Assembly: GCA_008508345.1 (NCBI GenBank)
Contig: QNGE01000431.1
Coordinates: 120,060-184,059 of the forward strand
DNA: 64,000 bases
Source: Paragonimus westermani
Lineage: Eukaryota; Platyhelminthes; Trematoda; Plagiorchiida; Troglotrematidae
Direction of reading: 5' to 3'
The notes under the pieces are model-generated. The model made no database searches, was not told the DNA's origin, and was given only the letters and a program-made list of their open reading frames with translations. This document shows, piece after piece, positions 1-11,660 of the stretch (the stretch's first letter is position 1; every line of letters begins with the position of its first letter). The translations under genes and the position numbers were made by a program.

Positions 1-1432
1 TGTTTGAATATGGACGTAGTCATTTTCAGTAGTTAGGTCCCTTCCCGTCCCCTTCTTTTTCCTTCTCTCTTTCTATATAGGGTTTGTTTTTTCTTCATGT
101 TTGTGTGGCAGTTAAACATTAGTGTTAACCACTGATGTATTGCTGTCCATGATGATGATGACACAGTCGGGTGAGGAGCAGTGACTACGCGAATGACTAA
201 TATTCATCAGAAGTCATCTCAATCAGCAGTTTCAGTCACTCTGGGAAAGTGGATAATCCGCCTGTGTACGTATGCATATATACTGCAAGTGTGAGCTAAG
301 TCGAAGCACACTACATTTTATGTGCACGTCATGTACGTGCTGAATGAACACTGTAAATCCCCTTGTCCACAGTGTGTTCGACAATGCGTGCAGAAGAGTC
401 CACTAAAAGACTCCATACATTTTGTCTGACACTTCCATTTGTACCGGAAAATATCCCCATCAGCGCGGATGTACATACCTGATCACAGTAGATGACACAA
501 TGACAGCTGTAGCGCAGAAAATGGTACAATGGATCGTAGCTAATGGATCTGGAACAGCAAATCTTACCAGCATTTAAGTGATGCACGTCAAATAGGTGAG
601 CAAGATTATTGGTGGAGTGGAGAGCAGGAATCCTTTGGTAGTTTTGAGACCGTTATGATGTGTACCGGAATTCAGTAACACATGTGTGTGCACAATTGAT
701 CAAAAAGTGACCAACCTTGTCATGTTTTAACAGTCCGCAAAGACTTTCAGTACGTTCCTAACTCCTTGCAATTTCGTCATGAAACCTGGTCAACTCAAAT
801 CTGAACTCCTGGTACCCCGTCCAAACACTGTGAACTGTAATACGTGGACACATTTGGGCTACATTCTGCCATATTTCAACGTATGCTTTTAATTTGCTAT
901 CTGTTTGCCTGAAGTACAGAGTACACGAACGTATACCAATTTCCGGTATTTTTTACTACGAGAAGTGTAAAGAGGCGCACTGTGATGGATGTGGATAGTT
1001 GAGACAGAATTGAAGTTTTTCTATGTCGAGGAACCTTATGAACAGGCGTCACTCTATATTATTTGGTTCTGCATATGACAGCAACCGGAGAGAAGTTAAA
1101 TGTGGGCTGATTAAAATCATGAGAAAAGATAGAGAGCATCACGTCGTCGAACCGTCATGCGAACCATTGCTCGTAGAAGTGCTTTAATGTTCATTCCCAT
1201 CATTCATGGTTGTGTTGGTCGGCGATTCAATGTAAGCGAGAGAACCAGCTGGTCACACTGGTTTGACAAAATACTAATTACTGTGAAGAGCAGTTTAGTC
1301 GGTTCCAACCTGAACGTGTAAGCGACAATAAGAGAATGGCTAATTACGGCGTTCAAGACAATCCTCATCTGAGGTGGAAATAGCTCTTGCCCCCGGTCCG
1401 GGTCCCCGTCTTTGATTTAATTTCACTGTCAG
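1..1432. other. No gene seen
   Basis: There are short open frames only. A GTGAGC donor-like site at 595 has no convincing exon. There is a small GAT microsatellite near 150. Confidence 0.5.
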
Positions 1433-1627
1433 AAAGAGATTGCCACAAAGAATGACGAAACATCTCCAGGGTGTTTTGAAAGCTGAAGAGTCTTACCACA
1501 ACAGTTGCATATGCATGATTGTTCCCGCCTTAAAACGACTATATGGCAACCAGTGTGGTACCAGTTTGTCCTCAGTCACGTCACAATTACTCAAAGGCCT
1601 CACATTTCATCGACCCAACAACCTCAG
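1433..1627 (+). CDS. Candidate exon, plus strand, unknown protein
   Basis: A strong acceptor (TTGATTTAATTTCACTGTCAG) is followed by 195 nt open in only one of three frames, up to donor CTCAG|GTAAAA, which overlaps a TAA. One base enters and two leave. The peptide is basic and Leu-rich with three Cys (contains KHLQGVLKAEESYHNSCIC and LKGLTFHRPNNL). No domain is recognised. It is the best-bounded plus-strand candidate in the first 30 kb. Tiny downstream candidates at 4041-4082, 5401-5415 and 6200-6229 share its phase class. An open 195-nt stretch is not rare by chance in 64 kb, hence the low confidence. Confidence 0.35.
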
Positions 1628-4040
1628 GTAAAACCAATTAAATGAAGAATAAACAGGAAATTGATTTGGTCAAGGGTTCCGTAAGTAAATTTTCCACCGC
1701 AAGAGGTCTTGGGTCACTGAAATTTTCATAGGCAACTGGCAACCATTGGGGTTCACCTAAAGTTCACTGGAACTGTCACCTTCATCACGGAATTCCACAG
1801 AAACACTTGCACGTTTTAAGGCTGGTGTGTGCCCAATTTGCGAACAAAATGTAGTGTATGGATAACCGTTTCGGGTGTTCCTCACTGCTGGTAGTGTTTA
1901 TCAATGTCGCACGATCTCTTCCATCCTGCTTCAATTTTATGGACGACAATTTCGTAGGTGTGCTTGATAAACCCAGAGGGCTTGAGATTGGTTTTACTCC
2001 TTCCGTTAAGTTGAATGACCTGAGTATACGAATGAAATTGTTTTGCTTAGTTCATCGAACGAATGTATGCACACCACACTGAAAAAGATGAGCGACCGGG
2101 CTAGTGTTCGCGTGGTGAACTTCACATCTTCAAAATGCAAAACTCTTTTAAAGACTGGAGCATTCTGATCTTCTTGTCAGCCTGTTATGGTAGACAGTTT
2201 CACTTGTTTGGATGATTGGGTAGTGCTAGTGAAGAGTAGGGAGGGCGCGTTTGCTTTCTTCGACCTGCATCATGTGTGTTATCGTAAGGATACCCGTTTT
2301 TTGCTCAAGGGCAGAGTGTATAATGTTTGCGTGTTATCCGTTTCGTTGTACTGTTCGGAAACTTGATCCGTTAGAGAAGATGGTATCAACGGTCTTGTTG
2401 CGTTTTGTCACAACTGCCTCCACACCAAGTACAATGGTGTCGTGCGTAACACGGCAGTTCCTCGGCATGTACTCAGTAGTACAAGTGAAATTTGATCAAT
2501 TAGTGCAATAAACATTTCGCGCAGTTTGAATGTTTAAGTCAATGACCTTTCAGGCCAGCTGATCGTTCGCCGTGTCAGGCACAGTTTTGAAACCACTAGC
2601 AGATGAGCCACATCTCAGGGTGGTCTGGCAATACAAAGGGGTGATGACTAGCCATTCTGTTGTAATACGTGGAATGCATGTACATTTATGGGTTGGAAAC
2701 CCCACTCCTAATAGAGACACCTACTACCGTAAATAGTTGCAAGTTCTGAAACATACTTAGCTTTACGCTCGATCTGTTGCGCAATTGGCAACGGGTTTTG
2801 CTGGATAACCAAATCTAGTTGAAAGGGCATGCGCAGCAACGTTCGCTCTGACGTTCAACAAACGTTCCATCGTAGACATCTCACGTACCGGCTTCTAGGC
2901 GTTCCACAGAGGTCAAATTCCGTAGGTGTCAGTTAGAGAAAGGTGATCCACCAGTGCCCACATTTACATGTTTACGGAAACCACAACAAAAAGCACGTTC
3001 AATTTAAAATGTGCTGTGCAGATAGAGCACTCGTATCTCACTATTTGACCGCAAAGTATTTTGTGAGAGATACCAACAATTGTAACGGTACTTGGGATTG
3101 AACGCGAACAAACTGACAAGGCAGACTGTTTCGGCTAAAAAATGTTGTCTTTCATTTCTGAAAATTACTTAGCACCTCAAAGGGAGTTCGTGGTTTAACG
3201 CCGTGATAGCACAAACGAAATCCGCCGATTTCCCCGGAAACATGAGGTTCTCTGCAAGAGATCGCAGAGGAAGAGAGAACATAACGCAAAAGCCCATCTG
3301 TATACCTGAGATCATAGAGAAACTTTGCAGCACTCAGACTACGAATGCCTGTTTTCTTAAAAGTAGTTCCATCTAACAGATCCTCGCAATTAGTGGCAGA
3401 AAACAATTAACAGGTGGTAGCAGCTGATCACCTTGTTCTCATTTTTGGCAAATACCATGGTCATGTGGGAGGAGTGAAACATTGGAATGCGTTTTACCAC
3501 TGTGAGCATTCGTTACGCTGACTGTGTATGCGTTTGTTTACGCTCGTCATCGAAGCGTGCACTCTCTCCCATGCGAACTGGCAGTCGGAATTGAGGAGTC
3601 GAGGTTACAGTTCCTATAATAATAAAAATTACTCGGCAGGTCAAATGGTACGTTCTCATTCAAACATTAAAACCATGGTGTTCCTCACGTGAATTGCGAT
3701 GACCTTCAACATTCTTTGGACTGGACCTTGAGTTGAGAAGACCTATTAGTATCGAACCGCTGAGCAACTGCTGTGGAAGCCCACTTAGCTCGAGCACATC
3801 TGTCCTCACTGAAATTTGTCATCTGATACAAACAGACTGGAACAAGTGCTTATCGTCACCGTCCATTTAGAACCATGGGTCAGTCACCCATCAGGATCAT
3901 TAATCGTTCCAACCGTGGTAGAAATACTACAGTGTGTGGATTTTCAGACGGCAGCACACGAGGTCAGACATCAATATGTGTTATGACAATCGGGTTAGCG
4001 AGCTCAGTCAAGTGTGTACTTTATTTCCCAACAATCTAAG
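1628..4040. other. Mostly featureless, intron-like
   Basis: The only exception is the minus-strand open segment at 3152-3406. The remainder is AT-rich with stops in all frames and no repeats seen. Confidence 0.4.
3152..3406 (-). CDS. Candidate coding segment containing a possible 54-nt in-frame intron
   Basis: The minus-strand frame is open for about 84 codons to TGA at 3152. Inside it, CTCAG|GTATAC at 3306/3305 and the very strong acceptor CTCTTCCTCTGCGATCTCTTGCAG at 3252 would bound a 54-nt intron. It is a multiple of three, so the frame is the same with or without it. Flanking peptide is DLLDGTTFKKTGIRSLSAAK before and EPHVSGEIGGFRLCYHG after. It could be a downstream exon pair of the large minus-strand gene. 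No family is recognised. Confidence 0.25.
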   Translation of the reverse strand: MFSATNCEDLLDGTTFKKTGIRSLSAAKFLYDLRYTDGLLRYVLSSSAISCREPHVSGEIGGFRLCYHGVKPRTPFEVLSNFQK

Positions 4041-4082
4041 TGTTCAAGAACTGAATCCCTGTGAAAACGCGAGCTGCACAAC
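4041..4082 (+). CDS. Candidate 42-nt micro-exon
   Basis: Acceptor TTATTTCCCAACAATCTAAG and donor CAC|AAC|GTAAGTG bound exactly 42 nt. It is open in the phase that accepts the exon at 1433-1627 (one base in, two out) and gives VQELNPCENASCTT-like residues. Length alone proves nothing. It is listed because splice signals, length symmetry and phase all agree. Confidence 0.18.
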
Positions 4083-4539
4083 GTAAGTGATTTGAAGCCG
4101 TCTGTAAGGACCACCCATAAACAATGAGGATGGTGGTGAATGTCAAGATACTACTTCATTCAGCTGTCTAAGGGGTCTGAGTAGACCACTACAGGCAAGA
4201 GATTAAGTCATAGTGAGACAATTTTGTGCACCTGAGTAAACATATCTCACCGTCGAAGGCCTAACAATGATGGTGCGGCAGTAACTAATCGTCTTAATCA
4301 GACCGTCAAAACACTGGTGATAAGAAACAAGACGATAAGTCGATGATTGTGATATTTGGTGGTATGTCTGAAAGAAGCTACCGGAAATGACCGATTGCTT
4401 ATTCATCACGAAAATCGAACGATCTGTCGCTACGAAACTCCTCCTGATGAGCGGTAAATATTGGCGACAACAATCAGACAGATAAAGTCGACGAAAAATG
4501 CACAATATGGTGGATTGTCTAGCCGGAGGTGTGAGTACT

Positions 4540-4981
4540 TCAGCTCTCGACGAAATACCTCGACGCGGCAGGGGGATACGTCCGAAAGCCCATAGCGACC
4601 GGACCGGTAACAGTATGGGCGACCGGATAGGCCGTCACTCAACTGGACCGGACCAACGGACGAGAGGTGCCGGGTAAATCCGAATGGATGACCAGATCGG
4701 GGTTGCAGTTATTCAAGTGCTGAGGAATATCTCAACAAAGTCGTAGAATACAGTCACAGGCCACAGTGCCTGGGTTTTGGACAGCGTTAGCGTCCGAACG
4801 AGCCACCGCCCAACGAGATCGGGCCAACGGACAAGGAATGGCAGGTGAAAAACCTTCCGACAGAAGTCCGAAGTGCACAGGACGTGTGAGTGGAAACCGA
4901 AGGGTTTTGTAGGCCAGAATACTGAAAACCGCGAGCGCGCGCGTAGCATGGTGATCAGCGTGTTGGATATTAAAAGTTGTT
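4540..4981 (-). repeat. GC-richer repeat-like tail adjoining the SINE head
   Basis: The block is clearly more GC-rich than its surroundings. It carries internally related phrases, such as the two CC-AACGGAC/GACCGG-type motifs near 4650 and 4830. Minus-strand frames are open for 70-120 codons, but they run on into the tRNA-like head, so they are best explained as repeat sequence and not as genes. It may be the body of a composite element whose head is at 5008-5087. Confidence 0.4.
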
Positions 4982-5091
4982 GATGAGACCCAACTGTGAA
5001 AAGTCAGGGCTTTGGCTGGATTCGAACCAGCAACAGACACAGTGTGCCTCAACGTGGCAAGCGCTCTACCAGCTGAGCTACGAAGCCACAC
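4982..5091 (-). repeat. tRNA-derived SINE-like copy (left arm of inverted pair)
   Basis: Read on the minus strand, 5087-5008 folds as a tRNA-like head. It has an acceptor stem GGCTTCG/CAAAGCC (6 of 7 pairs), a D arm with box A TAGCTCAGCTGGTAGAGC, and a perfect T arm GCTGG-TTCGAAT-CCAGC containing box B GGTTCGAATCC. The anticodon arm is irregular and the variable region long, and position 33 is not T, so it is not a normal tRNA gene. The head runs into a short tail (CCTGACTTTTCACAGTTGGG) shared with the right arm. Intact A and B boxes suggest it could be transcribed by RNA polymerase III. Confidence 0.75.
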
Positions 5092-5206
5092 AAGGAGCTC
5101 TGAAATTTCACATTTTTACTTGGTTACTCACCCAACCCACCGTCTCAGATGGAATCTACCAAATGATCCAAAGAATCGACTGCTCCGGCAGGGGGCAGAT
5201 CTCCTG

Positions 5207-5316
5207 GTGTGGCTTCGTAGCTCAGCTTGTAGTGCGCTTGCCGCGTTGAGGCATGTTCTGTCCGTCGCTGGTTCGAATCCAGCCAAAGCCCTGACTTTTC
5301 ACAGTTGGGTCTCATC
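5207..5316 (+). repeat. tRNA-derived SINE-like copy (right arm of inverted pair)
   Basis: This is the same unit as 4982-5091, in the opposite orientation and head to head, with a 115-bp spacer. Box B is intact, but box A is changed (TAGCTCAGCTTGTAGTGC), so this copy is probably the less active one. Both copies keep the identical tail through GGGTCTCATC. The arms are about 110 bp and roughly 90% identical by eye. Confidence 0.75.
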
Positions 5317-5400
5317 TAAAACCACAAATCTGCCACACTTTTTATTATTAAAGGTTGTGTTCTACTGAACGCCTTTTTCCCTACAATAACACCTGCATAG

Positions 5401-5415
5401 TAAGCTCACATCCTT
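5401..5415 (+). CDS. Candidate 15-nt micro-exon
   Basis: A long pyrimidine-rich acceptor (TTTTTCCCTACAATAACACC then TGCATAG) is followed after 15 nt by GTGAGTTG. The insert keeps the one-in, two-out phase of its neighbours. Such a short segment can easily arise by chance. Confidence 0.1.
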
Positions 5416-6199
5416 GTGAGTTGAAGGGTGGGCTTGAAAACGTGAACTCTAGCTAGTTTACCTTCGGAGAACCCACAGATACATGGTTAATTTATGATAG
5501 AAAGTTCTAACATTCAACTCACGGAGACGCGCAAACTCGGAACCTGCGACCATTGGGACAACCAGCTATTCAGTCTGTAGTGAAGCCCCATTCGTGTGAA
5601 CAACTGATAGTAACAGTTAAGAGCTTCCTGATTTGTGGCTAATGATGTGCACTGGTAAACAATTGGGCTGACGCCTAGGAATGCTTATCAGGAAAATGAT
5701 GACAGAAAATGAATAAGATTCAGTTACCCGTTTAGGCAGCAATTTTGACGTTAAGATAACGGACTGATTAAAGCAATAAGGCGTGTATGTTCAATAATTC
5801 AATTATAATGTCACTCAGTTCACGTACGACGCAACACATGCCGTTTTACGAACAGGGCCATGTCTGATTCTCGACAAGGACAAGCACTACGGACGAGGTT
5901 TGTCAGAGGTGAAAGTGCTTGTTTACGGAGAAGGCTGACTGAAAAGCCCATGGGAATACGACAGCTGCAAGCGGTTTTGCCTGATTTCTGGTTCATATAA
6001 ACCGAAATCAACTACTTTCTGCCAATAGTATGTTAAATATTCTCGGTGATTTCTCTATAAACACCAGAGAATCATTGGGGATAAACGGAAGCCACTGGAA
6101 CAGAATGATGTGTTCCGATAGCATTTTGTTGGAAGCTCACCTTGTGACAAATTACCATAACAAAAACAAGTCGGTGACTGTCTTGATTGCCTCCTGTAG

Positions 6200-6229
6200 G
6201 AGGGACCTACCAGATTATTTTCACCAAAG
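6200..6229 (+). CDS. Candidate 30-nt micro-exon
   Basis: Acceptor TTGATTGCCTCCTGTAG and the near-perfect donor CCAAAG|GTAAGTTAT bound 30 nt. It is open in the same one-in, two-out phase and encodes RDLPDYFHQ plus split codons. It has the best splice sites of the micro-exon candidates. Confidence 0.2.
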
Positions 6230-7563
6230 GTAAGTTATATGCAAACATTCCGCCTGCTTGATGCCTATTTGAAGTAGTCCTGTCGTGAACAAAGACCAGT
6301 GGACCAAAATTGCGGCCAAGATTAGTAGTTGGTCATCATAGGATGGATTTTTCTGAATATTGCAGTTTCGTTCCAGTATGTTTCAGGATGTCGATAAGTT
6401 GCCGAGCTTGCCCAGATTCTGATAAGAATCAAGGGAATTTAACTGACTCCTGAAGCCACTGGCATTCTCTACTAGTGCTTACTTCAGAGGTGCCTGCCAT
6501 CCGTGGGGACGTCTGAAACTGCTAACTTTCGCTATACAATAAATCAAAGTCCACTTGTCGAGATATGTTGTTTCCTTCTATCCAACTTCACTGTATTTTT
6601 GTCATTTCTCTGCATGCGTTCATAAAGGCGTCGCATAAGAAATGTGCCCCCATATTTTTGAACATGGATTACACAGGCCTCACAGATCGCGACTACGTGC
6701 AGAATGAGCAACCTCGTGGGTGCTTGACAAGCTGGCCATGCCAAGCTGACCTAACTATGAGGATAACCTCGCAGCTCGATAAGTTACATGCATCAGTCGT
6801 GTTTCCTGTTTGGTCCGTGAACTCTGTGGGTGATTGTTAACATCGTGCACATCCATCAAGCCCAGCTGAACAATAACGTTGACATAGGACTGTTACATTC
6901 ATCAACCTACACAAGGTTTCGTTAGACACGCACACGCATGCATCATTGATCGATGTATTTCATTTTCCCACAGTAGACGGATGACTCGCACAAACGAGAC
7001 GTGACAAGATCAGTCTGATATCCTGTTGCATTTGTGAAGCACAATTTTGTTTCTTAAGGTCAGTCGAAAGAAGTCAAACATATGACGGATATTTCGCGTC
7101 AGGCATCCTAACAATACCAAATGGGTATCGACAGTGGGCGAGTAGCCTGAAAACTAATGATCGAATTTATGCGGCATAAATGATTTAAATTAGTAAACAC
7201 TGTTCACACAATCTCTTGCAATTTGTGCGTGCGCAATTGGCTTACCACCAATTCAACTACGTAGAACTGGTTAATATAGAATCGAAAATCCATCAGAAAA
7301 CATTGACACCCAGTCACAAAGTGTAGAATAGACGTGGAACAGTCAAATGTCAACTGACTGATAAGTCTAAAGTCTGTCAGTACTTTGCAAGTTTCTACTG
7401 TCAAGCGCATGGACAACGCATACTGTAGCACAAATCGACAACTATTTCGATAAGACTGAAAAAGCTTTATCTAGGTCAGTGGTAAATATCGAGAAGAAAT
7501 GAATTTTTATTTATTATGAATTGGCACTTTTAGATAACACAATGAACACTTCAACCCGCTCAC

Positions 7564-8202
7564 CCATTTTGGTCATCAAGATGTGCGGAACAACTCCCAG
7601 TTCCGCTACTTTCTGTTGTTCCGTTTGCGAGGCCAAGCTTATTGTGCACATCGTTCACTCCAACCGGAGGGACCAACTGTAACGCTTCACGAAGCCGAAA
7701 CTCCAAGCCTCCAGCAGAGTACTGTTGCGTTTCATTGGTAGAAGTGATGCCCAACCTAAGTAGGACTAGCCCTACAGAGTTTCGCCTATCGACCGGGAGT
7801 TGCTGGATCAACTGCAATAATTTCTGATCTGATTGGCGTTCTCTGTCTGTTTTCTCCAACCATACAACAGTCGGAGTGAACAAATGACTCGGTGAGAGAC
7901 AGGGAATGGAATTCCGTAGAGGAGTGCTTTGTAAGGTCACCGATGTTCGCGGACTCATAATTTGCACTGGCGTTGGGGAGAACGCCGAGTGAACAGATCC
8001 GTTTGCAGTAGCCGTAATTAGAGCGGTATTGCGATTTGGAGTCGGTTGCTGTTCAGCTGCGTGTGCTTGGAAGCGTTCCAACGAAGCAGAACGTACAGAG
8101 CGTGGATCAGTCTTACGAAATCCAGCGTTTGGCCTACTGTAGTTACCGCCAAAACCAGATCGGAAATTGGGTCGATTTCTTATGTAAGATTCTGGATGAA
8201 TA
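7564..8202 (-). CDS. Internal exon of a large minus-strand gene, protein of unknown family
   Basis: This is a 639-nt open stretch, far longer than chance allows. The acceptor ends TATTATAG after a pyrimidine-rich run, directly downstream of an in-frame TGA at about 8235. The donor is GG|GTGAGC, just before the frame would stop at 7560-7562. One base starts the exon and two bases end it. The roughly 212 residues are polar and rich in Ser, Thr, Pro, Asn and Gln. An Arg/Gly/Asn-rich start (RNRPNFRSGFGGNYS) is followed by a helix-prone Lys/Gln/Leu segment (DQKLLQLIQQLPVDRR) and a Ser/Gly-rich end. No catalytic motif, signal peptide or membrane segment is visible, so it is probably a disordered scaffold or RNA-binding region. 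I do not recognise the family. The next downstream exon, below 7.5 kb on this strand, was not identified. Confidence 0.72.
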
Positions 8203-8750
8203 CTATAATATAGTACAAGAATGAAGTGGAGTAATCAGCAAGTTTTGAAAGGATACGGATGAAACAACCGGAAAACAGGTTCTGATCTGCTTCGGAAAAT
8301 GAGGGTACGATAACAATCTAGCAAATAGCATGCTTAAAAAAGCGGTGTATTTGTACAGCATCCTTCGAGGCAAGATCCGTTATGGCAGTCTCAACACACA
8401 GTTCATTTTTAACATACAACGACAAAAAAAGACGTCTGGTCGCTTATTTTTCAAACCAGGCGGTTACTGGTCGCTTAGTAATAGAATTTTCTCGACAAAC
8501 CATAGGGTAAGCAAAGCACCAGTTGCCAAAGTAAAACAATTTTATATTTGAAGATTCAAATTGAAAACGGTTTCTTATAGTATAATATTCATGTGCTGTA
8601 ACGTTCAATTTTCGTAGTAAGTCGTATTTTGGTGGTTACCACCTGCAATTGGGATACAAAGTGAACGCTCTGAGTGCATAGTCGTCATATTATATCACAT
8701 TATGATCCCGATATCAGAAGGAATTGATAAACAACTTTTTTTTACGACAG

Positions 8751-8784
8751 CTGCTCGATCGATGTACAAAACTGCGAGCTCAGG
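8751..8784 (+). CDS. Candidate 34-nt micro-exon, changes phase
   Basis: A run of eight T and TACGACAG precede the segment, and GTGAGC follows it. It is open with one base in and none out (CSIDVQNCELR). It would link the one-in, two-out candidates upstream to the phase-0 candidates at 10780-10872 and 13407-13448. Confidence 0.15.
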
Positions 8785-10779
8785 GTGAGCAAATGCATGA
8801 TATACCGTAAAACCAGTTTTTTTTTAAAACACAGGCGTCATTTTTATAACTTAACGTTATTTGGAAAGGGGGAATAATTGGTTGTAAACCTGTCTGTAAA
8901 ACTAGTATACGACCGGATGGGTTGCAACAACGTGATCACCCGTTTCATCACAAAAGCTTAAACGTCAACTCTTCATTCGGTTGCGCATCTCTGAAGCTAA
9001 GGTTATTGATAGTGTCCAAGTCATAATAGCAGTCAAAGCGACTCACTTATTCTAAGATGAGTAACAATACAGTTAACAAAACCTGATGGAATCCTCTCTT
9101 CGGATTTAGTGTTAACTATATGGCGATAATATGGATGGTCGATGAAAGTCAACGAAGTGGCAATAACTGACTTGTGTTGACGAATGAGCTGTAAATTGTA
9201 GCATATAAGGTCCTCACATGTAGTGGAAAAGAAACCATGGGAATGTGTAGCCAGGATTTTTTCGACCACAATTACCATTAGCACCAACCTACAACCAGTT
9301 AGCAGCAAAGTGTTATCAGCTTTTACGCGTTCATTTCGAGGACACTGGATGATTGGGTCAAAACGACTCAACTCCTAATGAGGATTTAAGTGAAAATAAG
9401 ACGAAACCCGTTATTTTAGCCTTCAGTGTGGGTAAATGCCTACGAAAAGCATGAATGCGTGAGGTTACATCCCGAAAACTATCTGCGTCAGGGCAGATGC
9501 GTATTTTCATTATCAAAACGCAACTCGGATTATGCAAAAACAGTACGAATTCCACGTTGTTCCTTCCACCCTTTGTATAGGTGTCATTTTCCGAAAATGT
9601 CGCACCCACATATATCCGCGATCAGTAGCTACCGGTGTGCGTTAGGTTGAATCTAAAACCCCAAAACGACAAAACGATTTCTATTGGGTCAGCACGGTTT
9701 ACCGAACTAGTTTATTTACCAATTCCTTACTTGAAAACACTCCAGGTTCGATCAACTTTATGTCGATAAGGCATTATCTGCCGATTTCGCGCGAAGACTA
9801 GCGTAACGTCTTAGGACGCGAACTACGCAACAGAAAAGTGTTGCTTAAAGAGTACCGGCTCTTACTGATACGTTTTTAACCAGACCAGCGAGACAGGAAG
9901 ATCAAAAACCATTGAAACAGTATACATACGAATGTCTAAGTCGCGTACCATCCACAGTCTACCAGATGCCAGAAGAGTGCGAGATAACATCGCTCTAGAC
10001 CAACCAGTCATATGATCGATAAAACTGTCTGTTCATATCATAGCTTCTACTCTAACATTTTTACTCACCGTATGTTGTTTGATGACTTTTCCGTTAATAG
10101 TGGTAACAACCGTTAATCTTGTAATCGACTAGTGCACGGGCTAAAAATGTTACGGTTTTTGTTAGCAGTTTGACCTAACTGAACCCAAACGTGTGCAGAC
10201 CTGGTTGTTGGTGTGGCTTCAACAATGTACTAACTCCTCTCGATGTCATAGACTCAGATTACTTTGACCCACCGTCATGGTGGACAAACGCAGCATCGGA
10301 TAGCCCACCAGAACCACTGTCGTCTGCGCACATTCGCCGGCATTGTAAAACAGCATGAACGCCAGTCAGACAGTCGACCTTACACATCATGATGATCACA
10401 GTTGGGATCGACTCTCAAAAAAAACTAAACATTGATAGTATTTGGAGCTGCTTTAAATTGTTCTGATCTAGATAGCCGCCGTGAGCACTAAAAACCTGTT
10501 CCCGTGGTGATACCTGTTCGCTTGCTTCTTCACATCCCACTCGTCTGGTTACAAGACGAAATAATGTGCACCTACTTACCACATTTCTATAGATGTGCAC
10601 AAAGTTGACAGTCCAGTATCCAAATTACCTTATCCGAAACACAACAACAGTTGCTGTCCGTAAACATGTCTGTCTAATCTGGTTGGCAAGGTAACAACAG
10701 GTTCAGTGCGATTGCGATATAGTCAAACGGTTACGACAACAGGACCAAGGACCTCGCCGTATAAGAGGCGAGCTATCAG

Positions 10780-10872
10780 TGCGACCGAGGGAATCACACT
10801 GTGTGGACACTGCCAGTTGTGAGTGATTTACAGAATCCGAGCAACCGTACGGCATATTATTGTCTCACTAAG
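10780..10872 (+). CDS. Candidate 93-nt exon with an Ig-like YYC motif
   Basis: The segment is open in phase 0 for 31 codons and ends at the consensus donor CACTAAG|GTGAGC. The peptide ends SNRTAYYCLTK, which resembles the F-strand of an immunoglobulin-like domain (Y-x-C preceded by polar residues). The upstream part has CDRGNHTVWTLPV. The acceptor (GGCGAGCTATCAG) is weak. If real, it is an extracellular protein exon, but a single motif is thin evidence. Confidence 0.22.
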
Positions 10873-11612
10873 GTGAGCTTTCGAATAGACCCTTTGGCGC
10901 ATGACGCATTTACACATTATTCACAGATATGCGTTAACCAGATGTGAAATGTAAAGCAGTTCGCTGAAGACGGAGACTGAATATTTACTGCAGGGAACTT
11001 CCAAATGACGTGGTATAAAATGTTTTGTATGACACCAACAAGCGATGCAGCTAGTTCTTGCGAACAGTACCCAGAAATAACTACATGCTGCATGTGGTTT
11101 ACCTGCAAAACATAAAGATGATATTGGCAATAGTAATTGCCTCCCTAAAACGATACGCTGTCCTCTTAGTTGTTGTCCAGCGGTGACCTAGTTCAGGCAC
11201 AATATTTAGTCCAGTCCAGCTTGCGCATAGCGATTTTAATACAATACAGGTTTCTAAAGAACAAAGTACTTCATTCCAGTCAACGCTTTTGAAGGAGCTC
11301 TGTATTCCAATCCCCATAACGTAGCAAGTTGCTTTCATCACGAATAAAATGGTCAAATGAGGCATGTCGACGGGCAGCGGAACGACGCGGCCACAAAAGT
11401 GAGACATGTCAAGTGACGCTTGTCATTTTGTAAGGATGGCTATAAAACGCCACGTCAGAGTCCACTAGTGACGCGATAGACCAGTGGACGATGGTGCGGA
11501 GCGGTTTCACTGGAAATGTGCCTACACCTCCTTGACAGTTATTCTGGCTGTGGTTACAGCGGTGCGTTGAGACCGTTCGCCACCCGACTCAGTTAGGGAG
11601 CCTGTCATCCTG

Positions 11613-11660
11613 TTCAACTTCATTTGTACTAAATTTGGTGCGGATATCTTACAAATGATT
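11613..11660 (-). repeat. Dispersed short repeat, copy 1
   Basis: The phrase around GATATCCGCACCAAAT and ATGAAGTTGAA is shared with 27906-27953 (opposite orientation) and more loosely with 47963-48002. The 75-codon open frame over it (11522-11749) is therefore more likely element sequence than a gene. Confidence 0.55.

Noticed and set aside
4441..4475. CTGATGAG as a hammerhead ribozyme core
   Set aside because: No helix II plus GAAA follows at the required spacing.
5008..5087. A functional tRNA gene on the minus strand
   Set aside because: D and T arms are good, but the anticodon arm does not pair over five bases, position 33 is not T, and the unit is repeated with a non-tRNA tail. A SINE is the better explanation.
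4732..5368. Open frames of about 119 and 118 codons on both strands (LRSSA.R.LATLRH and similar peptides)
   Set aside because: They are translations of the tRNA-like SINE arms. The same peptide appears in both because the arms are inverted copies.
8581..8616. 36-nt open segment between TTCTTATAG and GTAAGT as a micro-exon
   Set aside because: The acceptor is AT-rich and weak, and the peptide is Ile/Phe/Cys-rich and unconvincing, so it was left out of the micro-exon chain.
9033..9371. 112-codon minus-strand frame
   Set aside because: No acceptor/donor pair and no recognisable motif. The length is within chance for 64 kb.
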